NCBI RefSeq assembly: GCF_006538725.1 | Contig: NZ_BJLQ01000034.1 | Coordinates: forward strand, 1-38,128 | Length of the DNA stretch: 38,128 bases | Direction: 5' to 3' | Source of the DNA: Cellulomonas gelida | Lineage (GTDB): Bacteria; Actinomycetota; Actinomycetes; Actinomycetales; Cellulomonadaceae | Part shown: positions 22,884 through 31,284 of the stretch, piece by piece | Numbering within the stretch: position 1 is the stretch's first letter | How the letters are laid out: each line of letters starts with the position of its first letter | Notes under the pieces: generated by a model | What the model saw: the letters and a program-made list of their open reading frames with translations, nothing else | What the model was told of the DNA's origin: nothing | The model's database searches: none | Translations under genes and position numbers: made by a program

Positions 22884-23624
22884 GTGCCGAACGCCCCCGC
22901 AGCGGACCAGCGACGACTTCTCGACGTGCAGGCGCTCGACACGCGCCTCGACCAGCTCGCGCACAAGCGCCGGACGCTTCCCGAGCTCGCGCGCATCGCC
23001 GAGCTCGACGCGCAGGTCGCCGACCTGCACACCGCGCTCGTCACGTCCCAGACGGCCGTGGCCGACCTGCGGCGCGAGCTGGCCAAGGCCGAGGCCGACG
23101 TGCAGCAGGTCCGTGACCGCGCCGCGCGCAACCAGAGCCGGCTCGACAGCGGCCAGGGCACCGCGAAGGACCTGCAGGCGCTGCAGCACGAGCTCGAGTC
23201 GCTCGCGAAGCGCCAGGGTGACCTCGAGGAGGTCGAGCTCGAGGTCATGGAGCGACTCGAGGCGCACGAAGGTGCGCTCACCGAGGTGCAGGACGCGCAC
23301 GCCCAGCTCGTCACGGGCAAGTCGCAGATCGAGGCGCAGCGCGACGCCGCGCTCGCGCAGCTCGACGCCGAGGTGGCGCAGGTGCAGGCCGAGCGCGCCA
23401 CGGTCGCGACGGGCCTCGACGCGGGACTGGTCACGCTGTACGACCGGCTGCGCGCTCAGCTCGGCGGCTCGGGAGCCGCGGCGCTGCGCGGACGCCGGTG
23501 CGAGGGCTGCCGTCTCGAGCTGAACCCGCTCGACCTCGACGGGATCAAGGCCAAGCCGGAAGACGCGGTCGTGCGGTGCGAGGAGTGCGGTCGCATCCTG
23601 GTCCGGCTGCCCGAGGGCCAGTGA
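22884..23624 (+). CDS. Coiled-coil protein with C-terminal C4 zinc ribbon
   Basis: 246 residues. Long coiled coil over about residues 5-175 (heptads in LQALQHELESLAKRQGDLEE and neighbours), then a zinc ribbon with Cys pairs CEGC and CEEC near the C-terminus. Cytoplasmic. Family known as Rv2229c-like or CdsZ-like zinc-ribbon proteins, thought to bind nucleic acid or proteins; function not firmly known. GTG at 22884 has GGAAGGA upstream. Its stop overlaps the next start by 4 nt (GTGA), so it is coupled to the RNase H gene. Confidence 0.88.
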   Translation: MPNAPAADQRRLLDVQALDTRLDQLAHKRRTLPELARIAELDAQVADLHTALVTSQTAVADLRRELAKAEADVQQVRDRAARNQSRLDSGQGTAKDLQALQHELESLAKRQGDLEEVELEVMERLEAHEGALTEVQDAHAQLVTGKSQIEAQRDAALAQLDAEVAQVQAERATVATGLDAGLVTLYDRLRAQLGGSGAAALRGRRCEGCRLELNPLDLDGIKAKPEDAVVRCEECGRILVRLPEGQ

Positions 23625-24826
23625 CGCGCCGGCTCGTCGTCGAGGCGGACGGCGGCTCCCGGGGGAACCCGGGGCCCGCCGGGTACGGGGCGCTCGTGCG
23701 CGACGCGGCGACCGGCCGCGTGCTCGCCGAACGGGCCGACTACCTGGGCATCGCCTCGAACAACGTCGCCGAGTACTCGGGCCTCGTCGCGGGCCTGCGA
23801 GCCGCGCTCGCCATCGACCCGAGCGCGACGATCGAGGTCCGGATGGACTCCCAGCTCGTCATCCGGCAGATGAGCGGCGAGTGGAAGATCAAGCACGACG
23901 ACATGCGACGGCTCGCCGACGAGGCGCGCGCTCTCGTCGACCCCGCGACCGTGACCTGGACGTGGGTGCCGCGCGCCGACAACGGTGCTGCGGACCGGCT
24001 GGCGAACCGGGCGATGGACGCGAAGACTGCGATCGTGACCGACCACGACGCCCCCGAGGCGAGCCCGTCCGTACCCCCCGGCTCCGCGCCGTCCGCCTCT
24101 GCGCCGTCCGGCTCCGCGCCGGACCCCGGCACGGGGCGCGTGCCGCGGCCGTCGGGAGCCGGTGTGCGGTTCGACGACGAGACGCCGGTGACGGTCGTCC
24201 TGGTGCGGCACGGCGAGACCGCGATGACGGTCTCGCGCGGCTACTCGGGCTCGAGCGAGCCCGGTCCGCCGCTCAACGAGCACGGTCGCGCGCAGGCACG
24301 TGCGGCCGCGGCGCTCGTCCACCGCGTGGGCCGCGACCTGTGGGGCGACATCGAGTACCCGAGCGAGGTGCGCGCGTCGCCGATGGTCCGCACGCAGGAG
24401 ACCGCGGGGATCGTCGCCGAGCGGCTCGGTCTGCCCGTCCACACCGACGACCGGGTCAAGGAGGCCGACTTCGGGCAGTGGCAGGGCCTGACCGCGGTGC
24501 AGATCGAGGAGCGCTGGCCGGGTCAGCTCGAGCCGTGGCACACGCGCGCCGACGTGCGGCCCCCCGACGGCGAGTCGATCGTCGACGTGGGGGAGCGCCT
24601 GGCGTCGCTGTACGACGAGCTGCTCCGGACGTCGCGCGGCCGCACGGTCGTCGTGGTGTCGCACGCGGTGGCCATCCGGGCCGCGCTGGGCCTCGCGATG
24701 GGCGCGAACCCGGGGTCGTGGAGCCAGCTGCGGGTCGCTCCCGCGTCGCTGAGCATCGTCCGGCTGTTCGGGGACCGGCGGCACGAGATCGCCGTGGCCG
24801 GGGCCCCGAGTGAGGGCTGGTCCTGA
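23621..24826 (+). CDS. Bifunctional RNase HI / histidine phosphatase (CobC-like)
   Basis: 401 residues. N-terminal RNase H domain (1-135) with catalytic Asp10 (VEADGGSRGNPG), Glu51 (NNVAEYSGL), Asp76 (VRMDSQLV) and Asp125 (GAADRLANR), cutting RNA in RNA-DNA hybrids. A Pro/Ser/Ala linker (about 145-185, GSAPSASAPSGSAP) leads to a phosphoglycerate-mutase-like phosphatase with LVRHGE (His197) and VVSHAVAIRA. The M. tuberculosis homologue Rv2228c combines RNase H with alpha-ribazole phosphatase activity. GTG at 23621 overlaps the zinc-ribbon stop. Last gene of this three-gene run; a hairpin follows. Confidence 0.92.
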   Translation: MTRRLVVEADGGSRGNPGPAGYGALVRDAATGRVLAERADYLGIASNNVAEYSGLVAGLRAALAIDPSATIEVRMDSQLVIRQMSGEWKIKHDDMRRLADEARALVDPATVTWTWVPRADNGAADRLANRAMDAKTAIVTDHDAPEASPSVPPGSAPSASAPSGSAPDPGTGRVPRPSGAGVRFDDETPVTVVLVRHGETAMTVSRGYSGSSEPGPPLNEHGRAQARAAAALVHRVGRDLWGDIEYPSEVRASPMVRTQETAGIVAERLGLPVHTDDRVKEADFGQWQGLTAVQIEERWPGQLEPWHTRADVRPPDGESIVDVGERLASLYDELLRTSRGRTVVVVSHAVAIRAALGLAMGANPGSWSQLRVAPASLSIVRLFGDRRHEIAVAGAPSEGWS

Positions 24827-24887
24827 CGGAGGCCGCAGAGCGCGCTCCCTGACGGTCGATCCGCTCGGCGCCCACGGCGGGCTCTGC

Positions 24888-24918
24888 CTGGCGGCTCGGC
24901 GCGGCCCACCGCCGCCAG
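24888..24918. terminator. Hairpin between convergent RNase H and permease genes
   Basis: CTGGCGGC (24888-24895) with GCCGCCAG (24911-24918), 15-nt loop, immediately before the permease stop. Probably terminates both converging transcripts. Confidence 0.55.
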
Positions 24919-24919
24919 G

Positions 24920-26092
24920 TCAGGACGTCGCGACGAGCGCCGCGACGGACGCGACGAGCGCGAGCGGCGCGAGCACGAGCCCTTGGCGCACGATCGTCCA
25001 CACCGGGACGTCCAGCAGCACCTGACGGCACCGCTGCCACCACAGGACCGTGGCGAGCGATCCCCACGGCGTGAGGATCGGGGCGACGCCCGTGCCGATG
25101 AGGAGCGCGGCCATCCGCAGCGGGTCGCCGGCCGTGGCCGGATCGAGCGCCAGGAACGCGGGCAGGTTGTTGACGGCGTTCGAGGCCAGTGCGCCGACCG
25201 CGGCGAGGCGGAGCAGGTCGGCCGGACCGTGCCCGTCGCCCGCGGCGCCGTGCAGCACGTCGGCGAGACCGTGCGCGTGCGCGGTCGCGACCAGCACGAA
25301 CAGTCCCGCGACGACCACGAGCGTGCGCCACGGCACCATGTCGCCCGGCGACACCGGCAGCGGTCGACGGCGGGCCAGCGTCACCGCGAGCAGCACGACC
25401 GCAGCCACCGACGCCGCGACCACGGGCACGACTCCCACGACGAACGCCACCGCCATCGCGGCGACCACGAGGCCCGTGACGCGCAGCAGGACCGTGTCGG
25501 GGGCGTGCGGCGGGTGCACGGGCTCGTAGCGGCCGACGACGGCGCGTCGGTCGCGCACCGCGAGCACGATCACCGTGACGACGATCGCGGCGAGCGCGGG
25601 CGCCCACATGAGGGTGAGGTAGTGCGCACCCGCCCGTCGGATCTCGTGGTCGGCGAGCAGGTTCGTGAGGTTCGAGACCGGGAGCACGAGCGACGCGGTG
25701 TTCGCGAGCGCCACCACGGCGAGCGCCAACGGCAGGGGCGGCGTGTGCGTCCGACGAGCGAGCGCGATGACGGCGGGGGTCAGCAGCACCGCGGTCGTGT
25801 CGAGCGAGAGCACCGCGGTGCTGAGCGTCGCGAGCACGACGACGCCGGCCCACAGCACCCAACGTCGACCTCGGGCCGCGCGAGCCGCCACGGCCGCGGC
25901 CGCGGCGAACAGCCCGGCCCCCGCGCACAGCTCGGCCACCACGGTGAGCGCCGCGACGAACAGCAGCACCGGACCGGTGCGCTCGGCCAGGGCGACGGCG
26001 TCCTCGCGGGGGAGCCACCCGGTGGCGACGGCGACCACACCCACGAGCAGGGCGAGCGCCCACCACGGACGCCCGCGTGGCGGGGCGCTCAT
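24920..26092 (-). CDS. ArsB/NhaD-like (ion transporter superfamily) permease
   Basis: 390 residues, about ten membrane helices. Recognisable segments are the STAVLSLDTTAVLLTPAV loop, the NTASLVLPVSNLTNLL re-entrant motif and ALASNAVNNLPAFLAL, all typical of the ArsB/NhaD/SLC13 superfamily. Likely an integral membrane anion exporter or exchanger; arsenite is possible but no arsR, arsC or ATPase gene is near. ATG at 26092 overlaps the yaaA stop by 4 nt (ATGA), so it is co-transcribed with yaaA. Confidence 0.82.
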   Translation of the reverse strand: MSAPPRGRPWWALALLVGVVAVATGWLPREDAVALAERTGPVLLFVAALTVVAELCAGAGLFAAAAAVAARAARGRRWVLWAGVVVLATLSTAVLSLDTTAVLLTPAVIALARRTHTPPLPLALAVVALANTASLVLPVSNLTNLLADHEIRRAGAHYLTLMWAPALAAIVVTVIVLAVRDRRAVVGRYEPVHPPHAPDTVLLRVTGLVVAAMAVAFVVGVVPVVAASVAAVVLLAVTLARRRPLPVSPGDMVPWRTLVVVAGLFVLVATAHAHGLADVLHGAAGDGHGPADLLRLAAVGALASNAVNNLPAFLALDPATAGDPLRMAALLIGTGVAPILTPWGSLATVLWWQRCRQVLLDVPVWTIVRQGLVLAPLALVASVAALVATS

Positions 26093-26868
26093 GGGACGAC
26101 GAGCGTGAGCGTGCGCGGGCCGCGCGCGGGCCGTTCCCCGAGCTCGACCGCGAGGAACGCGGACCCGATGAGCTCGTTCGCGGCGGTCGCGAGCGCGGCG
26201 GCGTCGCGTGGCGGGCGCGGGCGCCGCGTGACCAGGTGCCGGGTGAGCACGCCGCGGGCGTGCTTGGCGTTGTGGGAGACGACCGCGCGCCTGCCGTCGA
26301 GCTCACGCTCGACGCGCACGTTGACCCAGTCCGCGGTGGTCGGCGGGCGCCACATCGCGACGTAGTCGGCCGAGCGTCCGTCGACGACCAGCGCGCCGTC
26401 GGCCTCGTCGTCGAGCACCTCGGGCAGGCCCGCGCGCCAGAACGCCGCCAGCGGGCCCACGCCGGGCAGGTCCACGCCGCCCGACAGGCGGTACGCGGGG
26501 ATCACGTCCTCGGGCGTCACGACGCCCCACAGCCCGGAGAAGATGCGCACGTGCCCGTCCGCGCGCCTGCGCTGCGCCGGCGTCAGCCGGTCCAGGCCGG
26601 CGGCGGCGTAGAGGACACCCGTGTAGACGCTGCGCGCGGGAGCTGCCGGTGCGTCGCGCAGACCGGTGTTGCGCGCGACGTCGTCGGCCAGCCCGGGCGA
26701 GACCCCGAGGAGGGCGACGGCGTCGGGCCGGGTCGAGGTCTCGACGAGCGCGTCGAGCAGCTTGGCACGCGCGGGGGTCAGGGTGGGGTGGGACAGCGAG
26801 TCGAGGTCGACCGGGGCGCCGCGGCGCGGGGCGGTCTTGCCCTCGGAGGGAGGAAGCAGCACGAGCAC
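26089..26868 (-). CDS. yaaA: YaaA family peroxide-stress protein (DUF328)
   Basis: 259 residues. Family hallmarks are the N-terminal LLPPSEGKT, RIFSGLWGVVTPEDVIPAYRL and the C-terminal SHNAKHARGVLTRHLV. In E. coli YaaA limits free iron and DNA damage during peroxide stress; the fold binds DNA. Cytoplasmic. GTG at 26868 is leaderless, with TACAGT 6 nt upstream. Coupled by a 4-nt overlap to an ArsB-like permease, an arrangement that hints at metal or oxidant defence (inference). Confidence 0.92.
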   Translation of the reverse strand: MLVLLPPSEGKTAPRRGAPVDLDSLSHPTLTPARAKLLDALVETSTRPDAVALLGVSPGLADDVARNTGLRDAPAAPARSVYTGVLYAAAGLDRLTPAQRRRADGHVRIFSGLWGVVTPEDVIPAYRLSGGVDLPGVGPLAAFWRAGLPEVLDDEADGALVVDGRSADYVAMWRPPTTADWVNVRVERELDGRRAVVSHNAKHARGVLTRHLVTRRPRPPRDAAALATAANELIGSAFLAVELGERPARGPRTLTLVVP

Positions 26869-26874
26869 CGGACG

Positions 26875-26880
26875 ACTGTA
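26875..26880 (-). promoter_or_regulatory. -10 box of yaaA (leaderless)
   Basis: TACAGT on the minus strand, 6 nt before GTG 26868. Confidence 0.55.
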
Positions 26881-26951
26881 GGCCGCGCAGGTGTCGACGG
26901 CGCGCGCGGTCCGTGCGGCGCGCTCACTGCCGGGCGCTCACCGCCGCGCGG

Positions 26952-27284
26952 TCAGGCCGTCGGGGCGTCCGGCGTCCTCGCTGGACCGGGCGGCTCGTTC
27001 GTCGCGGCCGGGAGCACGACCGTGCCGGAGTCGAGGTCGAACGGCGGCGCGTCGTCGCCCGCGTACTGGATGTCCAGCCGCTGGCGCTCCTTCTCGGCGG
27101 TCAGGTGCTCACGGTTCGGCTGGAAGACGTCCCCGAGCGAGTCGAACAGCCCGCCGATCGACCCGGTCCCCTCGCGCTCGACGCGCGGTCGGTCCAGGAA
27201 GCGGTCGAACGCGCCGCGTGCGGTCAGGCGGTCGACGACGACGAGCAGCACCGCCACGACCGCGAGGGTGACCCACCATCCCAT
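26952..27284 (-). CDS. Small membrane-anchored protein, possibly DUF6191
   Basis: 110 residues. One N-terminal membrane helix (WWVTLAVVAVLLVVVDRL), then a basic stretch with FDRFLDRPRVER, a GLFDSLGDVFQPNREHLTAEKE motif and an acidic, Pro-rich tail. The F-x-P-x-R-x-H-like motif followed by a Glu/Lys helix resembles the short DUF6191 proteins of actinobacteria; I am not certain. ATG at 27284 is preferred to the upstream GTG/ATG readings because it begins just before the helix. No function known. Lies between yaaA and the VOC gene on the same strand. Confidence 0.65.
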   Translation of the reverse strand: MGWWVTLAVVAVLLVVVDRLTARGAFDRFLDRPRVEREGTGSIGGLFDSLGDVFQPNREHLTAEKERQRLDIQYAGDDAPPFDLDSGTVVLPAATNEPPGPARTPDAPTA

Positions 27285-27353
27285 CGACCCATGCTCGCAC
27301 GCCCCCGGGAGGCGACGCCGGGAGCCGGTCACCGTCGGCACGCGGTGGCCGGC

Positions 27354-27773
27354 TCAGGACTCGGCGTTGTCCTCGAGCTCGGCGGCGAGGGCGGCGGCCG
27401 CCTGCGACGGCGTCCCGCGCAGCAGGCAGAACTCGTTGCCCTCGGGGTCCGCGAGGACCACCCACGGGACCTCGCCCTGACCGATGTCGACGCGCGTGGC
27501 GCCGAGCGCCAGGAGCCGCGCGAGCTCGGTGGCCTGGTCCGATCCCTCCGGGGGCCGCAGGTCCGGGTGCACGCGGTTCTTCGTCGACTTCGCGTCCTGC
27601 ACGCGGATGAACAGCCAGTTCGTCGCGTCGCCCGACGGCGGGCTGATCTCGATCTCGTCGTCGTCCGGTGCCGGCTCCCAGACGTAGCGCCAGTCCAGGA
27701 CCTCCGCCCACCAGGCCGCGAGGGCGTGCGGGTCGCGCGAGTCGATCGTCAGCTGGGAGACCACGGGAGCCAT
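27354..27773 (-). CDS. VOC (glyoxalase/bleomycin-resistance-like) family protein
   Basis: 139 residues. Single vicinal-oxygen-chelate domain made of two beta-alpha-beta-beta-beta halves: SQLTIDSRDPHALAAWWAEVL at the start and VPWVVLADPEGNEFCLLRG near the end. This belongs to the short actinobacterial glyoxalase-like group whose substrates are unknown. Metal-site residues are only partly conserved, so catalysis is uncertain. ATG at 27773 is probably leaderless, with TACGGT 7 nt upstream. Divergent from the RNase P RNA gene. Confidence 0.85.
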   Translation of the reverse strand: MAPVVSQLTIDSRDPHALAAWWAEVLDWRYVWEPAPDDDEIEISPPSGDATNWLFIRVQDAKSTKNRVHPDLRPPEGSDQATELARLLALGATRVDIGQGEVPWVVLADPEGNEFCLLRGTPSQAAAALAAELEDNAES

Positions 27774-27780
27774 GCCCGAC

Positions 27781-27786
27781 ACCGTA
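27781..27786 (-). promoter_or_regulatory. -10 box of the VOC gene (leaderless)
   Basis: TACGGT on the minus strand, 7 nt before ATG 27773. Confidence 0.45.
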
Positions 27787-27815
27787 GGGCGCACCGGCCG
27801 GCCCCGCTCGGCGGG

Positions 27816-27821
27816 TAGCAT
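27816..27821 (+). promoter_or_regulatory. -10 box of rnpB
   Basis: TAGCAT ending 7 nt before the first paired base of RNase P RNA. Confidence 0.6.
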
Positions 27822-27828
27822 CGGCGAC

Positions 27829-28231
27829 GCGGATGAGTCAGCCAGGCGGCCGCGTCGGTCCGACCCTCGGGTCGGTCCGCCGAGGAACGTCCGGGCTCCG
27901 TAGGGCAGGGTGGTGGGTAACACCCACCCGGGGTGACCCGCGGGACAGTGCCACAGAGAACAGACCGCCTCCCCGGACCGGTTCGCCGGACCGGGGCGGT
28001 AAGGGTGAAACGGTGGTGCAAGAGACCACCAGCGCACCGGGTGACCGGTGCGGCTAGGTAAACCCCACCCGGAGCAAGGTCAGACAGGGAGTGCTCGAGG
28101 GCTGCCCGCCCGAGCTCCCGGGTAGACCGCTGGAGGCGTGCGGCAACGTACGTCGTAGATGGATGGCCGTCACCTGTGCGCGGGCAACTGCGCACGGGGA
28201 CAGAACCCGGCGTATCGGCTGACTCATCCGC
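27829..28231 (+). ncRNA. rnpB: RNase P RNA, bacterial class A
   Basis: About 403 nt; catalytic RNA that trims tRNA 5' ends. P1 is a 15-bp perfect helix between 27829-27843 and 28217-28231. Conserved regions are in order: GAGGAACGTCCGGGCTCC, ACAGAGAACAGACCGCC, GGTAAGGGTGAAACGG, GTGCAAGAGACCACCAG, AGATGGATGGCCGTCACC and ACAGAACCCGGCGTATCGG near the 3' end. ORFs through this region are not genes. The exact mature ends are approximate. Confidence 0.97.
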
Positions 28232-28295
28232 CCTAACCGTTCAGGTGCGGTCATCCTCACAGGCCGCGAGCGGGACTTTGGTCCTGCGCGCGGGC

Positions 28296-28301
28296 TAGCG
28301 T
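28296..28301 (+). promoter_or_regulatory. -10 box of the copper-module operon (leaderless)
   Basis: TAGCGT ends 6 nt before GTG 28308. Confidence 0.6.
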
Positions 28302-28307
28302 GGCCGC

Positions 28308-28943
28308 GTGACCACGCCGACGTCCGGAGCGCCGCGCCTCGCGCGGGCCGCCGGACTGTCCGTGCTGGTCGTCGCGCTGGCGGCGCTCGCGCACGCGCTC
28401 GGCGGCGGGTCCGCACCCGCTCCCGGGCTCGTGCTGGCGCTCGTCGCGCTCTCGCTGCCTGTCACCGTGCTCGTCGCGGGCCGCCGGATCACGTGGCCGG
28501 CCGCGCTCGCGGTCCTGGCCGTGGGGCAGCTCGTGCTGCACCACGCGTTCGCCGTGGTCGGCTCATGCGGTGAGGTGGCGCCCGACGCGGGCGCGCACGC
28601 CCACCACGGGGCGACGGCGCACCTGACCGCGCAGGCGTGCGGCGGCGGTGCGGTCGCCGCTGACGCGCTCGTCGACGGCCGCAGCATGCTCGCGTGGCAC
28701 GTCCTGGCGACCGTGCTGACCGCGCTCGCCGTCGCGGGCGCCGAGCGCGGGGCCGCCCACGTGGCCGCGGTGCTCGCGCCGCTCCTGCGGGTGCCCGCGG
28801 AGCTGGTCGCCCCCGTGCTCGTGCGCGTCCTGCCGCGCGACGACTCGTCCGCTCCCGTCGCCACGCTGCACCTGCGCGGCGCGCCCTCTCACCGGGGTCC
28901 TCCGTCGGTGGCGCTCCCGCCCACCGGCACACCGCCGGCCTGA
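28308..28943 (+). CDS. Multi-pass membrane protein with His/Cys-rich loop, copper-module gene
   Basis: 211 residues, four or five membrane helices (about 13-30, 37-55, 62-84, 126-146, 148-170). The loop between helices three and four carries potential metal ligands: LHHAFAVVGSCG, HAHHGATAH and ACGGG. The C-terminal tail is Arg/Pro-rich. First gene of a run with ycnI and copC, so a role in copper handling is inferred; no family name is recalled with certainty. Leaderless GTG start at 28308. Confidence 0.75.
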   Translation: MTTPTSGAPRLARAAGLSVLVVALAALAHALGGGSAPAPGLVLALVALSLPVTVLVAGRRITWPAALAVLAVGQLVLHHAFAVVGSCGEVAPDAGAHAHHGATAHLTAQACGGGAVAADALVDGRSMLAWHVLATVLTALAVAGAERGAAHVAAVLAPLLRVPAELVAPVLVRVLPRDDSSAPVATLHLRGAPSHRGPPSVALPPTGTPPA

Positions 28944-29024
28944 CGGCCCGAGAGGGTCGTCGGCGTCGAGCGGTGCGTCGTCGTTCCCGCCGCCGACGCG
29001 GCACTCCCGTGAGGACCCCTCGTC

Positions 29025-29813
29025 ATGACCCCATCCCTGCGCGCCCTCGCGCGTCCCCGATCCGTCCCCGCCGCACGTCCCAGCCGGGTGCGCCGCACCC
29101 TCGTCCTCGTCGCGCTCGGTGCGCTCGTGGCCCTACCCGCCGGGCCGGCGTCCGCGCACGTGCGCGTCGTGCCCGAGTCGACCGCCGCGGGCGGGTGGAG
29201 CGCGCTGACGTTCCGCGTGCCCACCGAGTCGGACACCGCGTCGACCGTCGCGTTGTCGGTCGAGCTGCCGTCGGACGTCCCGTTCCTGTCGGTGTCGACC
29301 CGGCCCGTCCCCGGCTGGACCGCGACGCTCGAGCGGGCGCCCTTGCCCGAGCCCGTGGACTTCTACGGCACCACGCTGACCGAGGCACCCGCGCGCGTGA
29401 CCTGGACGGTCGATGACGCGCAGTCCGCCGTCGCGCCCGGGCAGTTCCAGGAGTTCGAGATCTCGGTCGGACCGCTCCCCGAGGACGCGGGCACGGTCGT
29501 CGTGCTCCCTGCTGAGCAGACGTACTCGGACGGCACGGTCGTGCGCTGGGCGGACGTCGCCACGGGCGACGGCGAGCCCGAGCACCCCGCGCCCGTGCTC
29601 GTCGTGACGGAGGCCGAGGACGAGGCCGGGGCTGCCGCCCCTGTCGCGGCGCCGGCCGAGCCGGAGCGTCCGAGCGCGTCGGGTACGGTCGCTGCGACGA
29701 GCCGGCCCGACGGGCTCGCGCGTGCGCTCGGCGGAGCCGGGCTGCTGCTCGGCGCCGCGGCGGTCGTGATCGCGCTCGTCGGCCGCCGATCGACGACCGA
29801 GGGAAGGAAGTGA
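29025..29813 (+). CDS. YcnI-family copper-binding protein (DUF1775)
   Basis: 262 residues. Signal peptide cut at ASA|HVRVVPES, so the mature protein begins with His45. In B. subtilis YcnI the N-terminal His and a Trp form a mononuclear Cu(II) site (monohistidine brace); the matching Trp here is probably Trp175 in TVVRWADV. A beta-rich domain fills 45-195, then a Pro/Ala/Glu linker, and a C-terminal helix (ALGGAGLLLGAAAVVIALVG) anchors the protein facing outward. ATG at 29025 with GAGGA about 10 nt upstream. The stop overlaps the start region of copC. Confidence 0.92.
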   Translation: MTPSLRALARPRSVPAARPSRVRRTLVLVALGALVALPAGPASAHVRVVPESTAAGGWSALTFRVPTESDTASTVALSVELPSDVPFLSVSTRPVPGWTATLERAPLPEPVDFYGTTLTEAPARVTWTVDDAQSAVAPGQFQEFEISVGPLPEDAGTVVVLPAEQTYSDGTVVRWADVATGDGEPEHPAPVLVVTEAEDEAGAAAPVAAPAEPERPSASGTVAATSRPDGLARALGGAGLLLGAAAVVIALVGRRSTTEGRK

Positions 29814-29815
29814 CC

Positions 29816-30424
29816 GTGCGCATCGCGAGGCTTCTCGCCGGGCTGCTCGCCGCCGGAGTGCTCGTCATCGGTGGGGGCACGGGCGCCCAGGCGCACGACG
29901 TGCTCGTGTCGAGCGACCCGCGACCCGGCTCCGTCGTGGAGCGGGCACCCGAGGCGATCACGCTGACGTTCTCGGCACCCGCGCTCGCGATGGGCACGAA
30001 GATCGTCGTGCGCACGCCCGACGGCCGTGACGCGGCCGACGGTGCCCCGGAGCTGGTCGACTCGACCATCCGCCAGCCCGTCGCGGGCTACCTGCCCGCG
30101 GGGGAGTACACCGTCGAGTGGCGCGCGACGTCCGCCGACGGGCACCCGGTGGACGGGACGTTCACGTTCTCGGCCGCGGGCGCGGTCGGCGAGCCCGAGC
30201 CCACGGCGACGCCGTCGCCCGACCCCGAGCCCACCGCGGAGGCGACGACCGGTCAGCCGTCGCCGCAGGTCGATCCCACGCCGTCGGCGCTGCCGACCAT
30301 CGACCCGGGCCCGCGCAGCGGCGGTCCGGCGACGTTCGTGATCGGCGGGCTGTTCGTCGTCCTCGCAGCAGGGGTGGTCGCGGTGCTCGTCTCGGCCCGA
30401 CGCTCGCGCGGTCCGGGAGCCTGA
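29816..30424 (+). CDS. copC: CopC domain copper-resistance protein with C-terminal membrane anchor
   Basis: 202 residues. Signal peptide ends AQA|HDVLVSSDPRPG, placing His27 at the mature N-terminus as in Cu(II)-binding CopC; further ligands expected in TSADGHPVDGTF. After the 95-residue CopC barrel comes a Pro/Thr/Glu linker and a C-terminal helix (GGLFVVLAAGVVAVLVSARR). GTG at 29816 is preferred to GTG 29810, which overlaps the ycnI stop, because the GAAGGA site is 7 nt from the former and only 1 nt from the latter. No CopD domain is attached. Its last 172 nt are antisense to the DUF817 gene. Confidence 0.92.
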   Translation: MRIARLLAGLLAAGVLVIGGGTGAQAHDVLVSSDPRPGSVVERAPEAITLTFSAPALAMGTKIVVRTPDGRDAADGAPELVDSTIRQPVAGYLPAGEYTVEWRATSADGHPVDGTFTFSAAGAVGEPEPTATPSPDPEPTAEATTGQPSPQVDPTPSALPTIDPGPRSGGPATFVIGGLFVVLAAGVVAVLVSARRSRGPGA

Positions 30425-31284
30425 GCCGACACGTCCCGCGTCCGCTCGTCGGGCGGGCGCGGGACGTGCAGCCAGGCCACCAGTACCACCGAGATCAGCA
30501 TGAGCAGGAACCAGGCCACGAGCTTGTGCACCGAGACGAGGTGCCAGCCCGCGGCCTGCGCCGGGTAGAGCCAGGCGCCCGCGAGCGTCCCGAGGTTCTC
30601 GGCGATCCAGATCACGCCCGAGACGAGCACGAACGCCACGAGCACCGGCATGCGCCGCACGCGCGTGAGCACCCGGAAGTGCATGACGCACCGCCCGTAC
30701 AGGACGACCACCGCGGCGACCAGGAGCCAGCGCGCGTCCCACCACCAGTGGTGCGTGAAGAAGTTCGCGTAGATGGCGCCGGCGAGCAGCGCGGTGAGCC
30801 AGCGCCGGGGGTAGCGGTCGAACCGCAGGTCGAAGATCCGCATGACGCGCGCCAGGTACGAGCCCACGGCGCCGTACATGAAGCCCGAGAACAATGGCAC
30901 CGCGCCGATCGCGAGCACACCGCCGGACGCGTACGACCACGATCCGGCGTCGGTCTTGAAGACCTCCATCGCGGTCCCGACGACGTGGAACAGCAGGATG
31001 ACGCGCATCTCGCGGGCCGTCTCGAGCCGGGTCGCGAGCATGAGCACCTGGATCGCGACCGCGACGAGCGTCAGGGCGTCGTTGCGGGCCAGCGGCGCGT
31101 CGGCGGGGTACCAGAGGCGGGTCGCGAGGATCGCCGCGAGCAGGAGCGCACCGAACAGGCACGCCCACGCCTGCTTGAGCGTGAAGACCACGAGCTCGAC
31201 GAGCCAGGCCCGCGGCCCGTCCGTCGGCAGCCGCTCGAGCCGCCGGTGCGCCCAGGCGTCGGTCCGCTGCTCGACGGACGTCAT
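30253..31284 (-). CDS. DUF817 family membrane protein
   Basis: 343 residues from ATG 31284; an in-frame GTG at 31374 would add 30. About eight membrane helices. Family markers are LVVFTLKQAWACLFGALLLA, FKTDAGSWSYASGG and YANFFTHHWWWDARW. Integral inner-membrane protein of unknown function. After the last helix (about residue 265) it carries a low-complexity, Pro/Ser/Thr/Arg tail; the final 57 residues or so are encoded antisense to copC, since no earlier stop occurs in frame. That overlap is odd and may reflect either a real tail or loss of an earlier stop. The 200 nt upstream, to the MBL gene stop, contain no further gene. Confidence 0.82.
   Translation of the reverse strand: MTSVEQRTDAWAHRRLERLPTDGPRAWLVELVVFTLKQAWACLFGALLLAAILATRLWYPADAPLARNDALTLVAVAIQVLMLATRLETAREMRVILLFHVVGTAMEVFKTDAGSWSYASGGVLAIGAVPLFSGFMYGAVGSYLARVMRIFDLRFDRYPRRWLTALLAGAIYANFFTHHWWWDARWLLVAAVVVLYGRCVMHFRVLTRVRRMPVLVAFVLVSGVIWIAENLGTLAGAWLYPAQAAGWHLVSVHKLVAWFLLMLISVVLVAWLHVPRPPDERTRDVSAQAPGPRERRAETSTATTPAARTTNSPPITNVAGPPLRGPGSMVGSADGVGSTCGDG

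Noticed and set aside
27833..28057. Short coding frames at 27.8-28.2 kb
   Set aside because: The region is RNase P RNA; all conserved class A segments and a 15-bp P1 helix are present.
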